From Torreya grandis (Eukaryota > Streptophyta > Pinopsida > Cupressales > Taxaceae), in contig JARHVA010002371.1 of the NCBI GenBank assembly GCA_037957365.1, positions 1,805,001 through 1,869,000 of the forward strand: a DNA stretch of 64,000 nt, given 5' to 3'. The notes under the pieces are model-generated. The model was not told the origin of the DNA. It did not search any database and saw nothing but the letters and a program-made list of their open reading frames with translations. Positions within the stretch are counted from its first letter, which is position 1. Each line of letters starts with the position of its first letter. The translations under genes and the position numbers were made by a program. This document shows positions 48,231 through 58,376 of the stretch, in pieces.

Positions 48231-48991
48231 CACTTTCACAGCCCAAGTATGCCATAGACTTGTTAGCTCTATTTCACATGGTTGATTGTAGGCCTACATT
48301 GCCTCCTTCCTTATCTAGAGTTAGACTTGAGGTTCATCATTCCACTCCCTTGGTTGATGCCACATTGTATTGCTAGCTTATAGGTAGCCTCATCTATCTG
48401 ACTCATACATGACCTGACATTTCATATATAGTTGGTATGGTTTCTTGCTTTATGAAAACACCACATGAGATTCATTAGAGAGCCACCAAGCACATTTTGA
48501 GCTACATTCAGGGCACTATCAGATACAAGATTCACTATACAATAGGTACAAATTCAAACTTGATGGGATACATAGTTTTTGATTGGGTTGGTGATTATGA
48601 TGATCATAAGTCCACTTTTGGTTACAGCTTTCACTTCAGATCTGGCCCCATTTATTAGTAGAGCAAGAAGAAAAATGCTATTGATCTTTCATATATAGAG
48701 GCTAAGTATCATGGTGCTATTAATGCCATTACTAAGGCTATTTGGCTTCAGAATATTCTCACTAAGCTTGGTGTTCTATTTTAGAAGCCATTAGTCATCT
48801 ACTGTGACACACTATCTAGATCTCGAAGAATCTAGTTCATCATCAGAGAACCAAACACATAGAGATCCATATGCACTTTATCAGGGAGTTGATTCAGGTG
48901 GAGATCATTGATCTATAATATTGTCATATGGAGGAGCAAATTGTATATATTTTCACCAAACCTTTCACTAAGAACAAGTATCTCCACTTGT
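48231..48991 (+). pseudogene. Copia RNase H
   Basis: Heavily broken, but the end is clear: RTKHIEIHMHFIRELIQVEIIDL near 48848-48915, then IFTKPFTKNKYLHL near 48950-48990, the conserved copia RNase H terminus. Several TAG stops occur. The 184 bp that follow lead to a purine tract (ATGGTGGGG) directly before the 3' LTR. Confidence 0.82.
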
Positions 48992-49174
48992 GATCTCTTT
49001 TGGGGGTGCGAGATATCAGTTCTTCAGGGGGGTCTTCTAGACCTTCATTTTGAGGAGTATTTTTCCTTCAGGTTTTTTCCTTTTCTCATTTATTTGTATA
49101 GAGTACCTAATATGACTACACATTGTCAGGTCTCTTATCTGCATATCCCTACCTAAGCTTTGCTTATGGTGGGG

Positions 49175-49719
49175 TGTTGATGCATTTATTTGATTTATTA
49201 TATTTACTTGTATTTATTATTTATTTTGGTTCACTAATTACTTATTGTAATTAGTTTATTATGTTTATTAATAATTTGCACTATATAAGATAAGCTTGCT
49301 TAGCTAGTAGTCAATTTGGACACCTATCTTATTACAGTGGAGTTTCACTCCACTATTCATGGTAAGATAAGATAAGACTGCTTAACTAGTAGTCAACTTG
49401 TGTTGATCATTTACACAAGTTGTACACCTATCTTGTTAGTGTGGAGTTGCACTCCACTAATCTTGTAGTTAGATATCAGTTGAACTACACGTGTTGTGTG
49501 AGTTCCCTGATCTTTATCATGCATGTCTTACTCTATATAAGAAATAACTTATTCTACATCAGATTAATATTGAATTGTAAGAATCTTTCATTATATTTGA
49601 GTTATTTATTAATTTCTATTATTGTCTCAGATATATAGCTATTGTTTATTACTATTACTATTTTATCTCTTATTTATGCTTTCTATTAGATTCATTAGAT
49701 CCTGTAGTTTATTCTAACA
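49175..49719 (+). repeat. 3' LTR of the 43.5-kb copia element
   Basis: 545 bp, the partner of 43475-44026, diverged by scattered substitutions and small indels. It begins TGTTGATGCATTTATTTG after the polypurine-like tract and ends CTAACA. Confidence 0.92.
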
Positions 49720-50580
49720 ATCTCTTCTTTTTCAAGGTTAGGGTTTTTGACATGATTCCATTAATCATGTGAAGTTGATATTACCTCTTCAATACTAATA
49801 TTAAGTTTGTTTAAATTAAATATAAAACTAAACTTTTCCATTTTTTACACCCCCCAAAATCTTGACATATTTAAGGACATCAGCTACCCTGATAATGTGT
49901 CTTTTATGATTGAAACATTTTTTTGATAATTTAATTTTGACTTCAACTTTTAACTCTTGATTACTGAAATTGACAAGATGATATAGACTACGAGTTATAC
50001 TAGACTTTATCCATGACTTCGATACTTGAAACAACTGACACTAAATATATAATAAATGCATTAAATAACCAAAAAACTATAGAATATTAGACATTTTTTA
50101 TAAAGACATACACCTTTTTTAAAAATAAATTTGTAGAGTGTTAAATAATTATGACTATTTCAAAAAAAAAAGAATTTTAGAGTGATTTACTCAACCATTA
50201 CATCTTATAAACTAATCTATTAAAACTTAATTTTAAAAAACTAAACTATATTTATGACAAAATAAACTCAGAATATATGAAAAACACATCCTCATTTGGC
50301 ATGAAATATATGTTTCATAGATGTTATCTTAAACTGGGCCCTAAGCGTGCTCAATGGCACCTTGGGCCCATCCGTACCGGCCCCCACAACAACCCTCGTT
50401 GTTGCCTAGGCCAAGGTTGGGCCTTCCTCGTTGGGTACAAACTTCTAAAAAAAATGTTAATAATTTTTCTCACATCAAATTTAGTGCCCAATTAAATTAT
50501 ATTTTAATATAATCCTGCCAAATCTGATCTGCTACTATAAACAAGAAAATACACTGTGGCCTATTTTTTTCATACACAAT
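49720..50580. other. Flank of the copia insertion, with a GC-rich patch
   Basis: On the minus strand the first part continues the gag relic interrupted at 43474. A minus-strand frame (50034-49828) is Lys-rich and unrecognised. Around 50325-50430 the sequence is unusually GC-rich (GGGCCC twice within 40 bp, then CCGGCCCCC), a clear compositional outlier. Its origin is unknown. Confidence 0.45.
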
Positions 50581-50964
50581 AGGGAAAAAGTATCAGGGAG
50601 AGAGTAAAAAATCAACAGTCCAATAGGGAAGTTTTTTATTTTTTAATTTATATATATATATCTATATATATATATATATATATTTTGGTTAATAGAATTA
50701 TTAAATAATAAATTAAAAAATATTTTATTAGAAGATAAAAAATATATTTTTAATAAATTATATAAATTTAGCAGGGAAAAAGTATCAGGGAGGGAGTTAA
50801 AAATCCACAGTCCAGTAGGTAAGTTTTTTTATTTTTTAATTAATTTTTTTATATATATTATATTTTGGTTAATATAATTATTAAATAATAAATAAAAAAA
50901 TATTTTATTAAAATATTTTTAAAAAATATATTTTTTAGTAAAGTATATAAATTTTATTTTTTTA
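50581..50964 (+). repeat. Two-copy 192-bp direct repeat with (TA)n tract
   Basis: AGGGAAAAAGTATCAGGGAG occurs at 50581 and again at 50773, and the 170 bp after each also align. The first copy contains an alternating TA tract (50648-50683). This lies upstream of the trihelix-like relic and could be the subterminal region of the DNA transposon, but matching inverted repeats were not found. Confidence 0.75.
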
Positions 50965-51077
50965 ATCAAGTCTGTAATTTAGTAATGGATATAGAACTAT
51001 TTTATAGAGGACATAAAATGAAATTTGGGGAAAATATTTCATAGTCAAAAATAAATATAAATGTTTTTCCTATTGAT

Positions 51078-51900
51078 GTTTATGATGTGGAGGGTGATTA
51101 CACTATGTTGAGTCATGATATTGATTTGAACCATGAAATTCATAGTTTTATTGGGGAAGATTTTGAAGCTGAGAAAATTATCCCAACAACTCAAGCATTT
51201 GATAATGGTGACAAAGATTCAACCAAAGAACACAAAGAGGAGTTGTGGCCAAAAATAGTTGTGTAAACTTTAATATTAAAATTTGAAGAAGTATTTACAG
51301 CTTTAAATCAAGGAAATCTAGGTAAGAAGCATTGGGACAAAGTGGCAGATGCTGTAAACATACAATGTGGAACATATTTTATGGGTATTAAATGTAAGTA
51401 CAAATGGAACATATTGAAAAAGACATTCAAGAAAGAGAAAAAATGGAAAATACTACATGGGGGAAGCCATCTTTGTGAACTTTCTATGAAGATATGGATC
51501 GCAATATAGGGAGCACTCCTAGGATTATTGGTATTATGAATGGTTTTAGTGGAAACGAATGGGTCAACACTTCCAATACACCAAAAAAAGTCATGAAAGA
51601 TAAATCTCCTAAAGAAAACATATCTATAAATGTTGACGAACAAAAAAAAATGAATAAATCCATTTGAACAAGACTGGAATTGAAGGCAAGTGTACAAAAA
51701 TAAAAAGAGTTCCTCATGAAGATTTTGGAGAAAGAATAGAGAAAAGTTTGTTGTATTTCACTTAGACAATGAAAGAAATCAAGCAAGGATGAGTACAACT
51801 TGAGCATGCAAAGATGGAAGAAGAGAACAAGCGGATGGAAAAAATATTGGATGTGCAACTCCAAATTGCAAAGCTTTTTTCTCAAGTAAATCTTAATATT
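51078..51900 (+). pseudogene. Trihelix/Myb-like DNA-binding relic
   Basis: An acidic N-terminus (from about 51078) leads to a domain at about 51232-51460. It reads KEELWPKI, then LNQGNLGKKHWDKVADAVN, CKYKWNILKKTFKKEKK, the spacing of a trihelix or Myb/SANT-like helix-turn-helix. A following segment in another frame reads FYEDMDRNIGS near 51482-51515. The tail near 51740-51890 is coiled-coil-like (LEHAKMEEENKRMEKIL). Such proteins occur as plant GT-type transcription factors and as the DNA-binding ORF of PIF/Harbinger transposons. The neighbouring Harbinger transposase favours the second, though the two genes converge. A TAA in the domain and two frame changes mark it as a pseudogene. Confidence 0.65.
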
Positions 51901-52335
51901 TTACTTGAAAAAAAATGAATACCTACCAACTACTTTAAGTTATAAACTATTGTAAAAATTTTATTTTTAAATAATAATAGTATACTCAAAAATTTCAATA
52001 GTATAAAAAAATAATTTGAAGTTAACCTATAATAAAAAAACATCATTGTATTGCATTAAAATCTAATCCAAAGATCATAAGATAAGAGTAACCATAGAGT
52101 TTAAGCATAATGTTTGGTTATGATTTCATAATTTATAAAGAGAAAAGTTTATGATTTATATAAATCACTTTAAAAGTGTTATGGTGCCGATCAAAAATAA
52201 AAATTAATGTCATGAATAATATAATTCGTTATACATCACATAAGGGTGATAAAACAAATAGTGCTCTTGCATATTTGAAACTATTCTATTTATCTTACAT
52301 AGATAAATGCATAGTATACTAACACTAAAATATCT

Positions 52336-52484
52336 TCAATTCCCTAAACTAGCATTATATTGTCTTTCCCATTCATGGAACATAATATCTCTTTGTGCTT
52401 TACCCTAATCTCTCTCTACAACTTAATTACGAGTCTCAAATTTAGAATATGGATGTGGATCATCTTGGATCTCTGGCTCATCTT
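52336..52484 (-). pseudogene. PIF/Harbinger transposase, C-terminal end
   Basis: The minus strand from 52484 reads EPEIQDDPHPYSKFETRN, then a TAA, VVERD, and on to a TGA at 52338-52336. This is the charged C-terminus of a DDE_Tnp_4 transposase. It is in the same frame as the main part at 59160-58377 once the copia element and one target-site copy are set aside. The TAA and a following TGA-containing codon position show decay. Confidence 0.75.
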
Positions 52485-53198
52485 TGTTAAGGTGTGGAGC
52501 CTAAAAGCTTCACATATGAGCGCATTTAATAGTTTCGGGTCTACACAGTCATTGGCGTCGGTCAGGAGCGATCGACGTCGGTCCATTGCAGTTGAAGAGA
52601 CGCCGGCGTCGATAGAGGATCGGTTGACGTCAGTCACAGGCAAGTAGGCAAGAATTGGCGTCGGTTACCTGTGCATCCATAATGCTATTTCTGAGGACAG
52701 AAGCAAGTGTTTGCATGATGAGTTTAAGTCTTAGTCTTAAGTTCGCATTTCTATTATTAGCAAAACTGTTTTTAGAGCCCTTGTTCAAGAGGCGTAACTG
52801 TTGGTTGTAAGTGCATGCTCAAGTTTCCTAATTCTATATGTAGAATTAGATCTTCTTAGCTTAGTGTGATTATTGTAGTAGTTCATTGTATGTGAATGTT
52901 GAAGAACAGTACAGAGTTGTATCAATCCAGGTTGTTGTAATTGATTGTACTTGAGAGAGAGAGAGCTCTTAAGGGATAGAGATCTAGAGAGAGATCTTGT
53001 GCATCTGAGAGAGGTGTGGAAGAAAGAAGTTTCTTGAATTGTATTCCTTTTGTAAAGAGTTTTAATACAAGTTTTCAGGGTGGTTTCTTGTATCTCTTGT
53101 TCGTTGCTATTATTTGATTCTAGTTACTTATCTATCTGATTTAATCCCGCAGTTTATTGCTTTCATAAGTGTAATCTATTGTTGGTTGATCCCCAACA
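52485..53198 (+). repeat. 5' LTR of the 52.5-kb copia element
   Basis: 714 bp, from TGTTAAGGTGTGGAGC to GATCCCCAACA. The first third carries CG-rich ACGT-core repeats (about 52550-52670), the same motif found in the coding linker. It differs from the 3' LTR by roughly 36 changes in the first 330 bp but only about 11 in the remaining 385 bp (counted by eye). Confidence 0.95.
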
Positions 53199-53200
53199 AG

Positions 53201-53212
53201 TGGTATCAGAGC
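53201..53212 (+). other. Primer-binding site (TGGTATCAGAGC)
   Basis: Perfect match to the initiator Met-tRNA complement used by plant copia elements, two bases after the LTR end. A second, imperfect GGTATCAAAGC follows near 53250, probably a chance or duplicated site. Confidence 0.9.
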
Positions 53213-54385
53213 CTTAGTTGTAGGTTTAGAGTTTGATATCCAATAATTGGTATCAAAGCTCAGGTTCACTAACAGGTGGTTTAGATCTGTGTAGTGTGTA
53301 TTGATTACAGGTTGCTCACAGGAGTTTCTGCAGGGATTTCTGTTTGAGTGGGAGAAGCAATGGCAGATGAAAGTAAACTGAGAATGGAGAAGTTCAATGG
53401 CAAAAACTATCAACATTGGAGAATGCAGATAGAGGACTATCTGTATCAAAAGGATCTATACTTATCGTTAGGTGGGATTGCAAAGAAGCCCACAGACATG
53501 GAGGATGAAGAATGGGAAGTTCTTGACAGAAAGGCTCTGGGGTCTATAAAATTGAGTCTAGCATCTACTGTGATATCTAATTTATCACAGGCAAAAACAA
53601 TGGTAGAGTTGATGACTACTCTAACAAATTTGTACGAAAAACCCTCAGCTTCTAATAAGGTATATCTTATGAAGCAGCTATTTAATTTGCATATGTAGGA
53701 AGGTGGATCTGTATCTAATCACCTGAATGATTTCCATGGTATTGTAAACCAATTAAGTTCAATCAAAATTGTATTTGATGATGAAATAAAAGCTCTTTTA
53801 ATATTATGTTCTTTGCCTGAAAGCTGGCATAGCTTAGTAATGGCAGTTAGCAATACTGCATCTGCATCAAATATTTTAAAAGTAGAGGATGTTGTTAGTG
53901 TCATCTTGAATGAGGAAATTCATAGGAAAAGCACAGAAGAGACATCTGGGAACGCTTTAAGTTTTGAGAGCAGGGGAAGGCAAAAAGAGAAGAGCAAGAA
54001 AGGGAGATCAAGATCGAAGTCTAAGGGGAAAGGCAAATCCAAATCTAGAAATGGCAGAAGGCCACAATGTTGGAATTGTGGAAAGATGGGGCACATAAGT
54101 AGAGATTGCTGGTCAAAGCCTAAGGAGGAAAATCAACATGAAGGAAAAGAAGAAGCAAAGGTTGCAAGTACTGCACAAGATGCTTTAATATTCTCTTTGC
54201 ATAATAATATAGAATCTTGGGTGTTAGATTCTGGTGCATCTTTTCATGCTACCCCTAATAGGAAATATTTCTGTGACTATATCCATGGAGATTTTGGAAT
54301 AGTATATCTGGGGGATGATGAACCCTGTAAAATTATTGGCAAAGGTAAAGTGCAGCTGAAAATGCAGAATGGAAACACATGGGTG

Positions 54386-54559
54386 TTGAGAGAGGTGTGG
54401 AAGAAAGAAGTTTCTTCAATTGTATTCCTTTTGTAAAGAGTTTTAATACAAGTTTTCAGGGTGGTTTCTTGTATCTCTTATTTGTTGCTATTATTTGATC
54501 TTAGTTACTTATCTATCTGATTTAATCTCACGGTTTATTGCTTTCATAAGTGTAATCTA
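54386..54559 (+). repeat. 174-bp LTR-tail insertion inside pol
   Basis: This stretch matches the 3' part of the element's own LTR (about 53007-53181). An 8-bp repeat TTGAGAGA marks both edges (54386-54393 and 54560-54567). The gag-pol reading before and after it resumes in the same register, since 174 is a multiple of three, but the insert brings a TAA at 54434. It contains neither LTR end, so it is not a normal LTR integration. Confidence 0.9.
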
Positions 54560-55764
54560 TTGAGAGAAGTTATGCATGTTCCTAGCTTGAAGAGAAATTT
54601 GATTTTTGCAGGAAAGTTAGGGGATGAGGGTTGTACAGTAACTCTCACAGCAAAATCTTGGAAGGTGACCAAGGGTGCACTTGTTATGGCCAGAGGTAAG
54701 AGAGTAGGTACTCTCTATTTGTGTAATTGTGTTACTAACAATTCTCCTTCTGTATTATCTACTTCAGATGTGGATGCAAAATTGTGGCACTCAAGGCTTG
54801 GCCACATGAGTGAGAAGGGGATGTCAATTCTTAAGTCTAAAGGTAAGCTTTCAGATTTGAAAAGCATGGATCTGGAATTTTGTGAGCACTGTGTATTTGG
54901 AAAATAGAAAAGGGTTAGTTTTCTCAAGACTGGGTCTACAAAGAAGAAGCATAAGTTGCAGCTTGTTCACACAGACGTGTGGGGACCGGCTCAGGTAGCT
55001 TCTATTGGAGGATCATAGTACTATGTTTTGTTCATAGATGATGCTACAAGAAAGGTATGGATCTACTGTATTAAGAAGAAATCTGATGTATTTGAGACTT
55101 TTAAGATTTGGAAAGCTATGGTTGAGAATGAAACAAGCAAAAGATTAAAGTGCCTGAGATCTGACAATGGTGGAGAGTTCTACAGTTATAAGTTCAACTG
55201 GTATTGTTACATGCATGGAATTCGTAGGCAAAGGATGATTCCAAGGACACCTCAGCAGAATGGAATTGCTGAAAGGATGAATAGAACAATCATGGAGCAT
55301 GCAAGATGTATGAGATTGCATGTTGGTTTGCCTTTAGAGTTTTGGGCAGAAGCTGTTGACACTACAGTGTACTTGATTAACAGAGGACCCTCTACAACTC
55401 TGGATGGTGGAATTTCAGAAGAGGCTTGGACAAGTAAAAAGGTAGATCTCTCTTTTCTCAAAGTTTTTGGTTGTGAAGCCTTTGTGCATGTAGATAAGGA
55501 AAATAGAAAGAAGCTCGATGCTAAGTCTATGAGGTGCACATTTATTGGCTATGGCTCAGATGATTTTGGTTTCAAATTTTGGAATCTAGGAACTAACAAG
55601 GTAATTAGGAGCCATGACGTTGTTTTCAATGAAAAAGTGATGTATAGTGATCAGCTGAAGAAGTTGAATCAATCTGGGTAGAGCAATAGTGAATTGGACG
55701 AGGTGATGGTCCAAAATGAGCTCGTGGGAAAAAGAAATAATCACTTGCAGGAAAACATAGAGAC

Positions 55765-55890
55765 TGACGTCGGTAGTATAGGAACCCGCGTCGATAGAAC
55801 AGAAACCGATGTCGGTCATACAGAGACCGATGTCAGCAGGACAGGGACCGACGTCGGTCAGGCAGAATTGGCGTCGGCTAGTAACAGGTC
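55765..55890 (+). repeat. Coding 21-bp minisatellite with ACGT cores
   Basis: Six imperfect 21-bp units lie between integrase and RT, encoding heptads of the type TDVGxTE. Each unit begins with GACGTCGGT or a one-base variant (GATGTC, GCGTCG). The same core is scattered in the LTRs of this family and, more densely, in the non-autonomous array units. The linker normally tolerates length change in copia polyproteins. Confidence 0.88.
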
Positions 55891-57649
55891 TGGTGGTGAC
55901 CGAGATCGGTCACTGTCAGAGAATTTGGGTGGACAGCGTATTGTGAACGAGTCTCAGACACCCATCAAGAGGTCTAAAAGGGTAAGCAAGCCTCCAATTA
56001 GGTATTCTCCTTCATTATTCTACTTATTGCTAACTGATGGTGGAGAACTAGAAAGTTTTGAAGAAGCAATACAGGTGGAGTCCAAGAGTCAATGGGAGCA
56101 TGGCATGGTTGAGGAGATGGAGTCCTTAAAAGAGAACCAAACATGGGATTTGGTTGAATTGCCAGCTGGTAAGAGGACACTGAAGAACAGATGGACCTAC
56201 AGGTTGAAAGAAGGTGAGAATGGACAAATGAGATATAAGGCCAGATTGGTAGTGAAAGGATTTGCACAAAAGCCAGGTATTGATTTTGGTGAGATTTTTT
56301 TTCCTGTTGTTAAAATGACTTCTATACATATTGTACTGTCTTTGGTTGCTGTTGAGGATTTGCATCTTGAGCAGCTAGATGTTAAGACAACATTTCTTCA
56401 TGGAGATTTGGATGAGAAAATTTATATGGAACAACCAGAAGGATTTGAGGTCAAAGGTAAGGAGAAGTTAGTGTGCAAATTGAAGAAAAGCTTGTATGGC
56501 CTCAAGCAAGCTCCCAGACAGTGGTATTTGAAATTTGATAGGTTTATAATTGAGCATGGCTATAGTAGGTGTCAATCTGACCATTGTGTGTATTTTAAGA
56601 GATTGGATAATGGTAGATATATTATTCTATTGTTGTATGTAGATGATATGCTAGTTGCAGGATCACACATGCAAGATATCTCTGAGCTTAAGGTGAAATT
56701 AGCTCAAACGTTTGCTATGAAGGATTTGGGAGCAGCAAAGAAAATCCTTGGCATGAGCATTAAGAGAGACAGGAAAAATCACAGGTTGATATTGTCTCAA
56801 GAGGATTATGTGGACAAGGTGTTGAAACGGTTCAATATGCAGGATGTTAAACCGGTAAGCACACCTTTGGCTGGACATTTTAAGTTGAGTAAAGAACAAT
56901 GTCCTAATTCACATGATGAGGTAGAGTACATGAGTAAGGTTCCATATTCTTCCGCAGTAGGGATGTATGCAATGGTGTGTACTAGACCGAATATTGCCCA
57001 AGTAGTGGGAGTTGTAAGTAAGTATATGGCCAATCCAGGTAAGGAACATTGGAAAGCAGTTCAGTGGATCCTTAGATATTTGAGAGGAACCAGTAGTAGG
57101 CACTTGTGCTATGGAGGTTCAGATACTTCTCTACATGGTTATGTAGATTCAGATATGGCAGGTGATTTGGATGGCAGGAGGAGCACTACAGATTATGTTT
57201 TCACTGTAGGTGGAATGGCGGTTAGCTAGATATCTAAGTTACAGAAGGTCGTTGCCTTGTCAACTACAGAAGCAGAGTATATTGCAGCCACAGAAGCTAG
57301 CAAAGAGATGATATGGATGACACGGTTCATGGAAGAGCTTGGAAGGGAGCATGGGAGTTGCAGATTGTATAGTGACAGCCAGAGTGCGATCCATTTGGCT
57401 AAGAATTCAGCGTTTCATTCAAGAACCAAGCACATACAACTAAGGTACCATTTCATACGACAGGTATTGGAAGATGGTGATTTGAAGCTGGAGAAGATCC
57501 ATACAGATAGGAATCCTGCTGATATGTTAACCAAGCCGGTTATAAAGGAGAAGTTGAATCTTCATTCAACTTCTGTTGGTCTTCATAATTGAGTTGAAGA
57601 TGGAGGAGCTAGAAGATGTTGATGTACAGGTACTGGTGCAGTTGTTTAT

Positions 57650-57664
57650 CTTCAAGTGGGAGAT
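57650..57664 (+). other. Polypurine tract of the 52.5-kb copia element
   Basis: CTTCAAGTGGGAGAT ends directly at the 3' LTR start TGTTAAGG. The AAGTGGGAGAT core is shared with the array at 10.6-21.2 kb and is the expected primer for plus-strand DNA synthesis. Confidence 0.85.
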
Positions 57665-58376
57665 TGTTAAGGTGTGGAGCCTAAAAGCTTCACATATGAG
57701 CACATCTAACAGTTTCAGGTCTACACAGTCATCAGCGTCGGTTAGGAGCGACCGACATCGGTCCAGTGCAGTTGAAGAGACGCCGGCGTCGGCAGAGGAT
57801 CGGCCGACGTTGGTCACAGGCAAGTAGGCAGGAACCGGCATCGGTTACCTGTGCGTCTAGAATGCTATTTTCAAGGACAGAAGTGAGTGTTTGCATGATG
57901 AGTTTAAGTCTTAGTCTTAAGTTCACATTTCTATTATTAGCAAGACTATTTTTGGAGCCCTTGTTTAAGAGGCTTAACTGTTGGTTGTAAGTGCATGCTC
58001 AAGTTTCCTAATTCTATATGTAGAATTAGATCTTCTTAGCTTAGTGTGATTATTATAGTAGTTTGTTGTATGTGAATGTTGAAGAACAGTACAGAGTTGT
58101 ATCAATCCTGGTTGTTGGAATTGATTGTACTTGAGAGAGAGAGCTCTTAAGGGATAGAGATCTAGAGAGAGATCTTGTGCATCTGAGAGAGGTGTGGAAG
58201 AAAGAAGTTTCTTCAATTGTATTTCTTTTGTAAAGAGTTTTAATACAAGTTTTCAGGGTGGTTTCTTGTATCTCTTGTTCATTGCTATTATTTGATTCTA
58301 GTTACTTATCTATCTGATTTAATCTCACAGTTTATTGCTTTCATAAGTGTAATCTATTGTTGGTTGATCCCCAACA
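57665..58376 (+). repeat. 3' LTR of the 52.5-kb copia element
   Basis: 712 bp, the partner of 52485-53198, with the same ends. The CG-rich ACGT-core block lies at about 57735-57850 and keeps more CG dinucleotides than the 5' copy. A GA-rich microsatellite near 58132-58175 is two bases shorter than in the 5' LTR. Confidence 0.95.

Larger units (their letters stand above)
43475..49719 (+). mobile_element. Ty1-copia retrotransposon, complete in structure, coding decayed
   Basis: Plus-strand element of 6245 bp with LTRs at 43475-44026 and 49175-49719, a primer site at 44027, gag, protease, integrase, RT and RNase H in copia order. The flanking bases are ATCTT on the left and ATCTC on the right, a near-perfect 5-bp target duplication. 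The element interrupts a gag relic on the minus strand. Many stops and frameshifts show that it is not active. Confidence 0.92.
53360..57592 (+). pseudogene. Copia gag-pol polyprotein with five TAG stops and an LTR insert
   Basis: ATG at 53360 opens one continuous frame. Gag runs to a CCHC knuckle (54068-54109, CWNCGKMGHISRDC). Protease has LDSGASFHATP near 54225. After the 174-bp insert come LWHSRLGHMSEKG (GAG-pre-integrase, 54783) and integrase with TDVWGP, RSDNGGEF (about 55158) and NGIAERMNRT (about 55262), so all three acidic residues are present. A 7-residue repeat linker follows (55765-55890). RT has MEQPEGF, KSLYGLKQAP and YVDDML (about 56637). RNase H has STTEAEYIAATEA and HTDRNPADMLTKP, ending at 57592. 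The in-frame stops are TAG at 53696, 54905, 55016, 55679 and 57227. It cannot make full protein now. Confidence 0.93.
52485..58376 (+). mobile_element. Ty1-copia retrotransposon, nearly complete
   Basis: Plus-strand element of 5892 bp with LTRs 52485-53198 and 57665-58376, a canonical primer site, one gag-pol frame and a polypurine tract. The flanks are ATCTT (left) and ATTTT (right), a 5-bp target duplication with one mismatch, inside a PIF/Harbinger transposase gene. The gag-pol frame from 53360 to 57592 keeps a single register throughout. It is interrupted only by five TAG codons and one 174-bp insertion of LTR sequence. This is the best-preserved element here and the structural parent type of the array at 10.6-21.2 kb. 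Confidence 0.95.

Noticed and set aside
51308..51885. Minus-strand frames of 129 and 133 codons
   Set aside because: Antisense to the trihelix-like domain. Phe- and Ser-rich composition without any motif marks them as shadows.
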